From Episyrphus balteatus (taxonomy: Eukaryota; Arthropoda; Insecta; Diptera; Syrphidae), in contig NC_079134.1 of assembly GCF_945859705.1 (NCBI RefSeq), positions 51,886,402-51,950,401 of the forward strand: DNA of 64,000 nucleotides, read 5' to 3'. A program made the position numbers and the translations under genes. Of the stretch, positions 23,130 through 33,399 are shown piece by piece (position 1 is the first letter of the stretch; the number at the start of each line of letters is the position of its first letter). Under the pieces are notes generated by a model. It ran no database searches, was not told the origin of the DNA, and saw only the letters and a program-made list of their open reading frames with translations.

Positions 23130-23881
23130 CAACCAACTCCAAATAACCACCGGGTGAATTTCTATTTAGCATACAATTACTATACTTTGCGACACTTTTT
23201 AATAGATCCATGTCCCTGGTTTCATGTCGCATTACCTTAAACCTACTAAAATTATTTTTAACATGCTCAACTAAAATTTCCCTAGTATCGTTCGCTTATA
23301 AATTTGATCCAAACATTGAATAGCCTATGGCCTCGAATAAACCATTTGCACCATATTTCATTGGCAAAATATGATGCAATACCTGCCTATTATTAATTCT
23401 TAAAATTTGTCTTGTTATTACTGGCCTAGGTAATTCTTCATATGGATCAAAATGATCGCACATATGATTACCATCAAATTTAATTCTTTTTATAGGATTC
23501 TTGTTATCACCTGATACTATGACTAAATGTTAATTAGTTTAAACTTTAAAATTAAAACTATATAATTCCTCTGCTGCTATTATTTCACTTAACGAAGGAT
23601 AGCAATCATCACGAATCATGTCCTGAGCGTAAGCAAACACATCGCTATATGTTTGTCCTCGACTATCTGTAGAATAATTTACGAATTAATTCCAATTGGT
23701 ACAGACATGTTCGACTCTTCCCTTACGAAGAGATCTATACATAACTTCTTGATCACCAAATATGTGATAAGATAATGTTCTACCTAAATAAACAGGCATC
23801 ATCAGCAATAATTGGTATAACCTTGTGAGAAAGTGCCCCACAAGTTGGTGTATTCAAAAGTTCCTCATGGAAAAATGCCAT
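23130..23881 (-). pseudogene. tandem OTU-like cysteine protease relic
   Basis: Minus-strand reading with several stops shows two successive OTU-like modules. Module 1 has IIADDACLFR then SYLIFGDQEVMYRSLRK, an EIIAAEELYSFNF block, and a HMCDHFDPYEELP end. These match the OTU layout: Asp-x-x-Cys with LF-R, the E-hxA-xxxhYxxxh helix, and His-x-Asp near the end. Module 2 has HHILPMKYGANGLFEAIGYS then EILVEHVKNNFSRF; where the Asp/Cys pair should be it reads ANGL, so it would lack the nucleophile. OTU proteins remove ubiquitin; this one is broken. In insects such modules occur in transposon proteins (some Helitrons, as I recall) as well as host and viral genes. I see no evidence that decides the source. 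Confidence 0.55.
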
Positions 23882-25090
23882 ACCTAGTTAATATATAATA
23901 ATACAAAATTAAATTAAAATACTTTCAAATGATTTAAAGTAAAAAATAAAATAAAAAAAAAATAAAAGAATAAACAATATATTTATAAGAACATTAAATA
24001 ATATAAGGAATAATTATTAAAAGAGATTATTATATGTAAGTAAATATTAAGTATTGTAATTAAATTAATAATAATATAAAAAAGAAACTATAATTAAAAT
24101 AGGTAATATTGAAAATTTAAGAAATATGGATAAGTATTATGAAAAATGTGAATATGCTTAATTTAAATAATTTTTATGATATTATATTATATGACATATG
24201 AAATAAATGACAAAATCCTGATGATCTATCAATCATGATCTCTGTTATTTCTAGAAATTAACAAAAAAAAAAAAAAACAAAAAATTAATAACATGAATGA
24301 ATTTTGATTATATTAATTGAATTCTTATTAAAAGTAAAAATCTAAATTATATATAAAAATAAACTAATAACAAAATAAAAATAAAATAAAAACAAAAAAA
24401 AGTCTTTAATTTAAATTTCACTAAACTTGCGGATTTCAACATATATAATCATTATATAATTAATGGGGTTATAGTTTTCTTAAAAAAAAAAACAACTTCT
24501 AAATTAGTTTTTTTGAAATCAAAAACAAAATTTTCGTATTAAATATACTACCCAAGACGTTTATTTCGTTCAGTTTTACGCATGAATGTTAACAATTATC
24601 CATAATATGATTGTAATTGAGGAAAAATATTTTCATTTTTGAATGTATGATATTTCGGATACTTATATTTTCCATATTATTTTGTTGTATTTGTTTAACA
24701 AATTTTTTGTTTACCTATTGTAATAGTTTTGATTATAATAATTTGTTTCAATAATTTCTATGTGATAATTTGTTTATATAATTTTAAAATTTTATGGAGA
24801 AACATCAATATTTTTTCATGAGACCCGTATTTGATATAACAAAAGGTCAATATCTACTTTCATACATATATGTAGAAAAAAATGAAAATTTGTACTATTT
24901 TTTCCTTGTAAAACTATTTGTTTATTTTTTTTATATACTTTTTATTACCTTTTAAATGATACGTAAAACATAGAAATCAAGGAAGTTTTATATTATCTAT
25001 GATCAATTTTTTGTAGATAAATTGCAATATTTAGTTATTTTGTCATAAATTTATTAAAGAACTTTTTTAATTCTTATATGCTTATTTTTT
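23882..25090. other. extremely AT-rich stretch
   Basis: Very long A/T runs with few G or C bases, no gene, and no clear higher-order repeat by eye. Confidence 0.6.
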
Positions 25091-25655
25091 GAGAGCGGGT
25101 AAAAATTCGGGCCTCAAAATTCTGTTTTTTTTTTTTTTACGAAAATTCTGTTTTTCAAAATTCTGCTTTTTTATTCTTTCTTACAAAATTCTGCTTTTCG
25201 AAATTCCGCAAGCATAATTTTTAACAAAAAAATTCTATTAATTCTGTTTTTCCTACAAAAATTTAAAAATGGTTTGAAAAAATTTAAAAGCACGCGCTTT
25301 TTTATTTATTTATTTATTAATAATTTAACTCCATACATAAATAAGAATTACATTCTTTTCTCTTGTACAGAAAAACAATTGGTTTGAAAATTTAAATTTA
25401 CAAATAAGTAGTTAAAGTAACCATATAAAACAAGTATTTAATCTAAAAAAAAAAAAAAAAAAAAACATTTTCCAAACCATTTTTTTATTTTTTACAAAAT
25501 TTGGTAAAAAAGAATTATAAAAACTGAATTTTGATAAGCAGAATTGTGAAAAACAGAATATTGAAAAGCTGAATTTTGATAGCAAAATTTTGTGAAGCAG
25601 AATTTTGAAAAAAGAATTTTGGCCTCGCCAGAAATTCGACCCCAACCCTTGTTTT
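25091..25655. repeat. inverted array of AAATTCTG-type motifs
   Basis: The left part repeats AAAATTCTG(C/T)TTTT-like units six to seven times (25110-25250). The right part repeats the complement, for example GCAGAATTTTGA, six or more times (25520-25620). The ends are also inverted copies (GGGTAAAAATTCGGGCCTCA against TGGCCTCGCCAGAAATTCGACCC), so this is one fold-back element whose arms are themselves short-repeat arrays. Confidence 0.65.
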
Positions 25656-27258
25656 ATCCATAGCACAAAATTTGAATAAAGTATGAAATATATTCATCAA
25701 TATGACATGAACTTTTTTATGTAAATGAATGGTTGAGTATATATTATATAGGTAATATATGATAATTTCATTCATTTCTGTAGGATAAATAAAAAGTTTT
25801 TTTTTCATTTTAATTAAAAAAAAAAATATGTTTTAATGTTTTTTATAATTTTTGTTTGTATCAATATTTTTTAATATGTCATAATAAAATAATGATTTCA
25901 TCATACAAATTTTTCATGATGAAGATTATTTTTATCTTTAATTGTAAGAAAAGAATAAGTCCACTTTTTTCCGAAATTAACTTTTAATGAAAATGGCATC
26001 TTTAGACATAAACAAATCTTCTAATTCGAAAAAAAAAAAACAAAAAAAAAAAATGTCTAACCGTCGAAGTTACAGAAAGTGAATAATCTAATAAGTTTGA
26101 AAAAGAATAAATCCAAGATTTATTATGTTCTTAGGAATCGGAGATCAAATAAATTTTTTGTTTGTACTTTTTTTAATTTTTTACCTGAATTCATAGTTAT
26201 TCAAGAGTATTGTGATATAATTTAAAGTTGATTAAAGTAAAATTGACACAGTAATGAGAATCCATAAATGAAATATCAGAAAAATGCAAAAAAAAAAAGG
26301 ATCCACTTCAGTGTTTTGCGTTTTCTCAACAATTGTTCAAAGTGCATTTATTCTGTTCTTACAACTAATGATTCATTTAAATAAAATATAAGTTGTCTGT
26401 TGTTTTGTAATTTGGGCCGGAACGAGGAGCGTAGATCTATAATATATGTAAAAGACAAACTGTCCAACAGTTTTCCTTACGTTTATAACGTTTTCCAATA
26501 ATAACACTCCAAAAAACTTAGTAGGTTATCACTCTCCTACCAAAACATAAAAAACCCGGCTTTCTAGCTTTTCCATATGACCTTCTCTTTTTCATTTACA
26601 CGGTTTCGTGTAAAATTTGTTTTCACAAAAAAAGAATTAAAAAAAACAACCAACTTGAACCTAAATCGTTGAACTACTTTCCCATTTATCCATTCAAAGT
26701 TGATGGACACACGCAAAATTTGAATTGATGAATTCATTTGAAACCAAATCTATTCCAAAAAGAGATTGACCAGACATGCAAACTCAAAAGACATCGATTA
26801 AGTGCGGATTCAACTTTTTTAATTGGCAATACTCTTTTGATTTTCTCTATCTATCTCTCTGTGGTAGCCGTATAGCAGTGGCATTATAGGAAAACTCATG
26901 CATTCAAAATCGTTGGCAAAAGGACCTTCGTAATAGATGAAGACTTTCAACTATCGTAATTTGATATCCATTCCCAGTTTTCATTGAAACCTTAATTTTT
27001 TTTTGGCGCTTGAATGTGAACTGGTATTCCTTTTTTTTTCTGTGCAGTGGTGTTTTCGAAGTTATTTCAAAATGGATTTCTTGGTATACCGAATATCCTA
27101 TCCATTCATGGTCTGAAGGACTTTTGAGAAAACATTACTCATCTTCAAGCATGAGTGATTTTTTTTTCTTTGAATGATATATATTTGGATTTTGCTTCAT
27201 GTGAAGGTTTTTTTTTCTTTGCTTCTGATAATGAAAAGTAGGTAGACACCTCGTTTTA
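25656..27258. other. AT-rich flank of the large transposon
   Basis: No coding or repeat feature recognised. Homopolymer runs of A and T dominate, and the last 800 bases are somewhat less AT-rich. Confidence 0.45.
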
Positions 27259-28440
27259 TACTCCAGTCAAAGCGTCATTTGACCTTGCGATGAGACGCAC
27301 TGTCTGTTTTTATTTCATGGATCGATAGGGGCATATTTAAAAAGCTTAAGTTCAATTTCTCACCACCTGACCACTGTTTTTAGCGGAGTTATGGGCCAAA
27401 ATGCATTTTTTGGGTTTTTTTGGTTTTTTGCTAATAACTTTTCTCCTGTGTGTCGCATTATTAAAATTAAAACGTTTATTTGTTCGTAATATAACAGGCT
27501 ATTGTTCAAATGTAATTTCATTCTATTGTATTGAGTATTGAAAAAACTGTGAACCGTTAAAGTCAATTTTTTGATTTTCAAAAACAGTTTTTCGCAATTA
27601 TTTCGAAAAAAGTTTATATTAACGATGGGTTTTTATTTTTGTATTTTGAAGCCCTTTTTATTCCCTACATTTGAAAAAAAAAATTAGCTCTCTAGGACTT
27701 ACGAGAGCGAAGATATTCATACCGGAACATGTGCACCTCTGTTCTTCAAAAAAAAATTCTTGTTTGTTGTTTTTGTTAAAATCTCGGGTCAGAGACGTCA
27801 CACGGTAAAAATTTTTGCATCAAATTGTTAATAATAACATTGGCTATGTTTAAAAAATAAGTTTCTTTACTTTATACAAAAAGGTAGTAAAGTAACAACA
27901 TGTTAAAATATTTTTTTTATTTTTGTCATTCACTTTTTTGTAAGTATTTCAAAAAAAACTTTTGTAAGGAATTTCTAACCATTACAAAATTACATTCAAA
28001 CTTAAAGTCCTTTAAATTATCTACGATTTAAAAAAAAAATTACGTTTCTACATACAATGTGAGCTGAGATATACCTTAAAGATCATGCAAACTCTTTTCC
28101 ACACCACCTTAGAGGTAGAGTCATAAACAAAAAATACCAAGACTGGAAACTCGGCGGTCAACTGACGTTTGCCTACAAGCTGCGCGGTGTGGTGAATGTC
28201 GTGAACCTATCGTTGTGTTCGTGTCCGATGTGTGGTGAATGTCGTGAATCTATGAATGTGTGCGTGTTAACGTCATTTATCAACGTGGTGGCTTTCACAT
28301 ATATTCACAGACAGCACTGTGCACAAAAGGGTTTTGGGGGGAAAGACGTACGAAATTTTCCAGTCTTGGTATTTTTTGTTTATGGGTAGAGTGCTAGGTG
28401 CGCTTTTTTTAACGTGGTGTCCCCTGTAGGCCTAATCCAC
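27259..28440 (+). repeat. left terminal inverted repeat of the 7.1-kb element
   Basis: Matches the right arm in reverse complement from the outer end to GAGGTAGAGT at 28112-28121. It is then interrupted by a 263-bp insertion (28122-28384) and resumes as GTAGAGTGCTAGGTGCGC and AGGCCTAATCC close to the end of the gene. Differences between arms are few: one small indel near the tip and scattered single bases. Confidence 0.9.
28122..28384. mobile_element. 263-bp inverted-repeat element inserted in the left arm
   Basis: Its first 28 bases, beginning CATAAACAAAAAATACCAAG, are an exact reverse complement of the last 28. The 8-bp GGTAGAGT occurs on both sides (28114-28121 and 28385-28392) but once in the right arm, so it is a target-site duplication. 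Eight bases fit hAT or P-type transposases; the CA start would suit either. The interior carries a partial duplication of GTGGTGAATGTCGTGAA. No coding capacity. Confidence 0.92.
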
Positions 28441-28448
28441 TTCCCTTT

Positions 28449-31400
28449 TTATTTATTTTCCTTCGTTTTTAATCGTTTGGAGCATGAAGGCATTTCAATA
28501 TCCACTTCTGCTTCATTTTCATTCAAAGAAGGAAGAAAGGTGGACGAGTTATAAATTTCGTCGATATCCTCGTTGTCGGATTCTTCGATAATTTCCGCAG
28601 TATTTGTGCAGCTCTTCCCGCAGCACACTTTGCAGACAACCGAGCACTTCAGTCCAGCTTTTCGACAACTGCAAGCTGCACTGCATTTTTTTGCACAAGA
28701 GCAGGAAATAATGTCCATAAGTGCCTTTGGAATTGTTGGTCCTATTGTCATCACCGCCTCCAGCCCTCTCTCACTTCTTTTCCAGCCCCAATCCTCTGGT
28801 TCTAAGGAATTTCCTAGCCAAGCTTGCACTTGATGGAATGTGCGAAAAGAATGCTGTTCAGCTGTTGACTTGGTCGGTGGTAAAGATGCAAGATCGAATT
28901 TTATCTTAACGCTCGCGCGTGAGAAGAGCCAAAATCTAAGTTGGTCTAAAGACGATTCACGGCAACCTCCTCCATAAAGGGTTATAAATACTTTGCTTCC
29001 AACTGATGAAATATTGTTGTGTCCGGCTTCCTTTGATTTAAACACATCCAGAGTTTTCAGCAGACTTGGATTTTTTTTAAGGGCATTGATAAGTTTGATT
29101 TTTCCTGCCTTAAAAGTTGAAGACGTTGTGTCGCAACCTGTGAAAGCGTGTATAAACAGAATATGATCGGAAAGGACTCTATGTTTAAAACTCGACGATG
29201 AGTAGATGTCAGTTTTTTTGGACCCTCGTCCCATTTTTTTTAAAAACACGTTTTTTACATTTTGTCCAAGTCCTGACAGTATCACCAGAAGATCTACATC
29301 TTCTCCCACAACAAACACCGATTCATATTCAGATGCCATACTTAAAGCTGTTTGTACTATCAATGTGTCCGCATCTTCCAAAGCTTGAGCGACTTCAAAT
29401 CCGCCTTCTTTTAGATGGATTTGCAACAAACTAATAAATCGTTTTTTATTTTTTTCGTTTGCTAAAAATTTTTCCTTTTTGGTTCCTCGAAAGATGGTAT
29501 CTTCATTAAAAAGGAACTCCGCCGCTTGTTGAATTGTAGCGCGTCGAGTTCTTTCTGCAAACTTTGTTCCAGTTTTAGAAGAGTCGTCTGGGTAGCCATC
29601 AAATACCACCTTTAAATAAGGTCCAAAATTATTTAGCAAAAACTTCACATAGCAGTCACAAATCTCTCTAAAAGAAACATCATTTGGCCAAACAACTCGG
29701 TAAAGAAGAAATCCACCATCAATGACTTCCGCTAAATTTGCACCGAAATTGGTTTCGTCTGGGACTGTAGTAAACTCTTTATAAAATAAGGACTTCGTTC
29801 CCTTTCGCATCCCACTTTCGTCGAATAAAGATGGTGGATACGGTGCAAGCTCGTACCGAAGACAATTTTGCAGCTCCTCATCGGTTCTCTGTGTTAAAAT
29901 CATACGGTGGAAAAGTGTTTGAGTGTTGATTACCACTGCTCTTTTGTCGATCTTAATTCCAGACGTCATGATTCCAAGTGGGGCGATTGTTTCGTTCCTT
30001 TTCATTTTGAGGTCTTCGAAAGGAAGCCCAAAGGTTTTACGCATCATTTCTCGTCCGATGTGTTCAGCTTCGTGGCAGTTGACTCTCTCATCCGCAATTA
30101 TTCCACTGCCAATTGAAATAAGTTCAAGTCTTGTTAGGAAAGGTGGATGACTTGCAAACCATTGGTCTAATTTTTCGCAATCGTTATTGTCACGTGTGAC
30201 GCGAGATTCGCGGGCATCAACATGTTGCTCCGATGTGTTAAAGTCACGTCCACAAAAGTCCTCAATCAAATCAGATACATTTGCCATGTACAAGGAACCC
30301 ATTGAAAATCGAGTCATCGTACTTTCAGTTATTCCACGACCTTGTTCCACAAGTCCTGCTTTTCCTTTCAATTGTTCAATTGTTTGATCTGAGAAAATAC
30401 CTGACCACGGCTTGTTGGATCGTCTGATAGTGAAAAAACCATTTGTGGCAAATTTTTCAAATTCTTGTTTCGGTATATTTCCACAGAGATTTACCATGTC
30501 CTGGGTGTAGGAATGAGCTGATTTAGCATAGTTGAAATGTCCAGTTGCATGAAAATATGGTAGCATTTTTTGTATAGTGTCCAAGTGTAGGTTCCAGTTG
30601 CCAATACGTTCTGCTTCAAGGAATTGCTTTAATAATGTAACGAGGCGAAAATAGAGCACCCAGAGTTTTCCGGTAGGTCCAGAGCTTTCAATGTCTGCCA
30701 ATGTCTTCATGAATTTTTGTTGTAATTTACTCATGACCACCAGTTCATCTCCGCTAAAGGTTGTCCATGTAGCGTGGCCATATATAAGCGAGTTCAATAC
30801 CTCACGCTCTGTGTCCGAAAATTGAGTTTTGTCGAGGATAATTTTACTCAAAGACAGCTGAACGAGAAGATGCCCACGCACAGCTCTTGAGTATGCGTGT
30901 CCTCCCATTATTTTGTCAACACTGTTTTCGGCATATATTATTTTAAAAACATCCTCAAGACCACTTCCAGTCATTATATTCCCAATGGAGCCCATAAATG
31001 ACATAAGAAGATGAAATCCACCGAGCCGGAGAACAACTTTTCGAAGCGGGGATAGATTGTTTGAGTTTGAGATGATGTCATGTGCTTTGTGATACAACTG
31101 CTGATCGAAGGTTACAAAAGCGTATTGTTGGCCACATGCTTGACTTTTTTCGATGGCGAAGTTTAGGGCAGTGTATAAGGTATTATAATCATTTGGAGGG
31201 GCGTCAATGAAGGGTACTGTAACAATCTTGGACACGAAAAATTTGTTCGCTTGGGTGACTTGTTCCATAAATCCATTCCACCCAGGAACACGAGGATCAC
31301 CTAGCCATTTGCCGTACGACCACGTAATATCATACAACGAAGGTTGGATTTGAATGTTAATGGAACGAATTTTGTCGATATCGTGAACTCTTGGAAGCTC

Positions 31401-32831
31401 GGAAGAAGAAATTCTATTTTTCGAATAAACTTGAATTGGCAAAGTTCCAAATTTTCCAAGTTGGCTTGCGAGGGGTTGAACCTGCTTTCTATTAACGGGT
31501 ATATCGGCAGCTACAGCATTGCGAGGAGTAATGCACTGAATACCTCCCAGAACGTGAAAAGTTCCTTTTCCATCGAGAGTATTTGTATTCCAATCCGCGT
31601 TATCAAACACAAACTGAACAAATGCTTGAGGGAGAATTTCTGGTTGTGGACGTATGATGCATAGTGCTTCGAACCTCCGAATTTCGCTATAGGGAGCGGA
31701 AAATCCTAAATTATAAAGAACTTGAATTAATTCTTTAGAGCCTACTTTTTTATAAAGAAATGCCCCGATACCAAGTTGCAAAGGAGATAAAAAAGATGAA
31801 GGTCTAGCTGCTGACATTATTGCATGAGCGATTGTCTCGCATTTTTTTTTCCATTTTTCAACATTTCCACGTTTGGATTTAACTATCACTTCCGAAAGGA
31901 AAAGCCGCAAGGTTTCTGGGACCAGGTTTTCCGCGTGTTCAAGAAAACTGTCGCTTGGTGGATACTCATTGACATTACAACATACAGACCTAATATCCTC
32001 AGAAACTATTGCAGCTGCTTCCAAAACAATTCTTTTTCTCTCAGTCTTTTCGTCAAGAGCTCTTTTCTCATAAAATGTCTTCTCAAGAACTTTGTAACCA
32101 TTATTACGAAAACATAAGATGGTCGGTTTTCCTACTCTATCAAAAACTGCAACGTCATCTCCGTATTTTGACTTCAGTCGAGAAATAACTGTTCGGGTTT
32201 GAGGAATGTAATCACTCTGAATTTTCGATATTAAATCGCTTATGACATATTGACATTCTTCAGGATTGTCATTGATGTACTCATATATGTCTTGCATGCA
32301 TTTCTCGACTTCGTCAGTGTAACTATTTTTTTTTTCGTCACATTTGCAAGGTGTAGTACGTTTCAGAAATAAATTCGATTTGCATCGCGGATGGTATTTA
32401 GCTTCGACTGCAAGCAAATCTGGGAACTTTTCGAGTCGTTCTTTTAAACTACTATATTTAATACTTTCCCTATGTCGCTCATTCAAAAGTGCGAGAATTG
32501 TTTCCCTAAACGAGGTACTCTTAACTGCATACAATTTTTGATTTTCGTCTTGATACGTTTCGGCACAGATAAAACAAGAGTTTTTGATATCAAAACTCAC
32601 CTGATTTTCCTTGTTATTTGCTTTTTGGCGCTCTGCCTCGCTAAGGCTCTTGCTGCATCTTTTCCAACAATTCTGGTGAATTTCAATTTTTGTAACATTT
32701 TCTAAAACCTTTATATGGTCTTCACGTCCTCTTTCAATACTTCTTTGAAGTAGAGTACGAATTCCACGTTCTTTGACTTCAACGCTATCGCCTGATGTCA
32801 AAGAACTATTGCAAAAAAAACACACGTTCAT
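28449..32831 (-). CDS. Academ-like transposase with XPG/FEN-type nuclease and CXC domain (1460 aa)
   Basis: Uninterrupted from the first ATG after an upstream stop (32831) to a TAA at 28449. Numbered from that Met, the protein opens with two Cys/His pairs: C4-x2-C7 with H52-x2-C55, and C86-x2-C89 with H147-x2-C150, both probably metal-binding. A conserved block FDNADWNTNTLDGKGTFH lies at 409-426, and FFTIRRSNKPWSGIFSD at about 799-815. Residues 1075-1237 look like a FEN/XPG nuclease core: VVFDG (D1078), EDAD (1152-1155), GEDVDLL (1176-1182), FTGCDTTS (1230-1237), the acidic clusters that bind Mg in this fold. A Tesmin/TSO1-like CXC cluster spans 1377-1408 and a basic KRLK tail ends the protein. 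It presumably cuts and moves the element by binding its long ends. The Academ assignment is from memory of the family; the nuclease and CXC readings come from the sequence. No intron is needed. Confidence 0.82.
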   Translation of the reverse strand: MNVCFFCNSSLTSGDSVEVKERGIRTLLQRSIERGREDHIKVLENVTKIEIHQNCWKRCSKSLSEAERQKANNKENQVSFDIKNSCFICAETYQDENQKLYAVKSTSFRETILALLNERHRESIKYSSLKERLEKFPDLLAVEAKYHPRCKSNLFLKRTTPCKCDEKKNSYTDEVEKCMQDIYEYINDNPEECQYVISDLISKIQSDYIPQTRTVISRLKSKYGDDVAVFDRVGKPTILCFRNNGYKVLEKTFYEKRALDEKTERKRIVLEAAAIVSEDIRSVCCNVNEYPPSDSFLEHAENLVPETLRLFLSEVIVKSKRGNVEKWKKKCETIAHAIMSAARPSSFLSPLQLGIGAFLYKKVGSKELIQVLYNLGFSAPYSEIRRFEALCIIRPQPEILPQAFVQFVFDNADWNTNTLDGKGTFHVLGGIQCITPRNAVAADIPVNRKQVQPLASQLGKFGTLPIQVYSKNRISSSELPRVHDIDKIRSINIQIQPSLYDITWSYGKWLGDPRVPGWNGFMEQVTQANKFFVSKIVTVPFIDAPPNDYNTLYTALNFAIEKSQACGQQYAFVTFDQQLYHKAHDIISNSNNLSPLRKVVLRLGGFHLLMSFMGSIGNIMTGSGLEDVFKIIYAENSVDKIMGGHAYSRAVRGHLLVQLSLSKIILDKTQFSDTEREVLNSLIYGHATWTTFSGDELVVMSKLQQKFMKTLADIESSGPTGKLWVLYFRLVTLLKQFLEAERIGNWNLHLDTIQKMLPYFHATGHFNYAKSAHSYTQDMVNLCGNIPKQEFEKFATNGFFTIRRSNKPWSGIFSDQTIEQLKGKAGLVEQGRGITESTMTRFSMGSLYMANVSDLIEDFCGRDFNTSEQHVDARESRVTRDNNDCEKLDQWFASHPPFLTRLELISIGSGIIADERVNCHEAEHIGREMMRKTFGLPFEDLKMKRNETIAPLGIMTSGIKIDKRAVVINTQTLFHRMILTQRTDEELQNCLRYELAPYPPSLFDESGMRKGTKSLFYKEFTTVPDETNFGANLAEVIDGGFLLYRVVWPNDVSFREICDCYVKFLLNNFGPYLKVVFDGYPDDSSKTGTKFAERTRRATIQQAAEFLFNEDTIFRGTKKEKFLANEKNKKRFISLLQIHLKEGGFEVAQALEDADTLIVQTALSMASEYESVFVVGEDVDLLVILSGLGQNVKNVFLKKMGRGSKKTDIYSSSSFKHRVLSDHILFIHAFTGCDTTSSTFKAGKIKLINALKKNPSLLKTLDVFKSKEAGHNNISSVGSKVFITLYGGGCRESSLDQLRFWLFSRASVKIKFDLASLPPTKSTAEQHSFRTFHQVQAWLGNSLEPEDWGWKRSERGLEAVMTIGPTIPKALMDIISCSCAKKCSAACSCRKAGLKCSVVCKVCCGKSCTNTAEIIEESDNEDIDEIYNSSTFLPSLNENEAEVDIEMPSCSKRLKTKENK

Positions 32832-33399
32832 AATGATACGCAACAATAATAACGATCACAATAAAACAAAAATTATTAGTAACTAACACTCTGTTTTATA
32901 TTTAAAATGCAAAAATTTTTTTTTGTTTGCCTTTTTCAAGCTTATATTTCCAAACTTTGAGTTAGTTTTTCAACACACAACACATAAAAAATAATGCGGG
33001 TAAAATAACCTCAAACATTGTACAAAGTGTAACCGAATGCGCCGAACAAAAATATCTCAAATTTGTATATTGTATCTCCAAAAAACATTTCCAATTTTTA
33101 TTTTATTTCTTCAAAAAAAAAGATTTCTTGAACTCCAATTTCTTAATATTTTAAGCCTTAGCCACCAAAGAGCGCGCTGTTTCACAGACTCGAACGGTTT
33201 TTCAAATGCAAAATTTTCTTTGTGTGTGTGTTGGGCGACAATGTGCCTTGCGCAGAGCGCATTGCGCATCCATGTATCTTTTTTATACATGAAAAAGCGT
33301 CGCGCCTGAGCTTGGATAGTTAATACGTGCAAGAGTTTGGCCTGCGTTGGTAAAAATTTTTCTCCTGCAGTCTCTGAGACCGCAAGTAACTTGAAACAT

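Noticed and set aside
23130..23881. Endogenous viral OTU gene
   Set aside because: OTU modules occur in some viruses, but nothing around it resembles a viral gene and transposon or host origin is at least as likely.
28573..32705. Many plus-strand ORFs of 60-106 codons opposite the 1460-codon gene
   Set aside because: All lie antisense to a long intact frame and show no family resemblance of their own.
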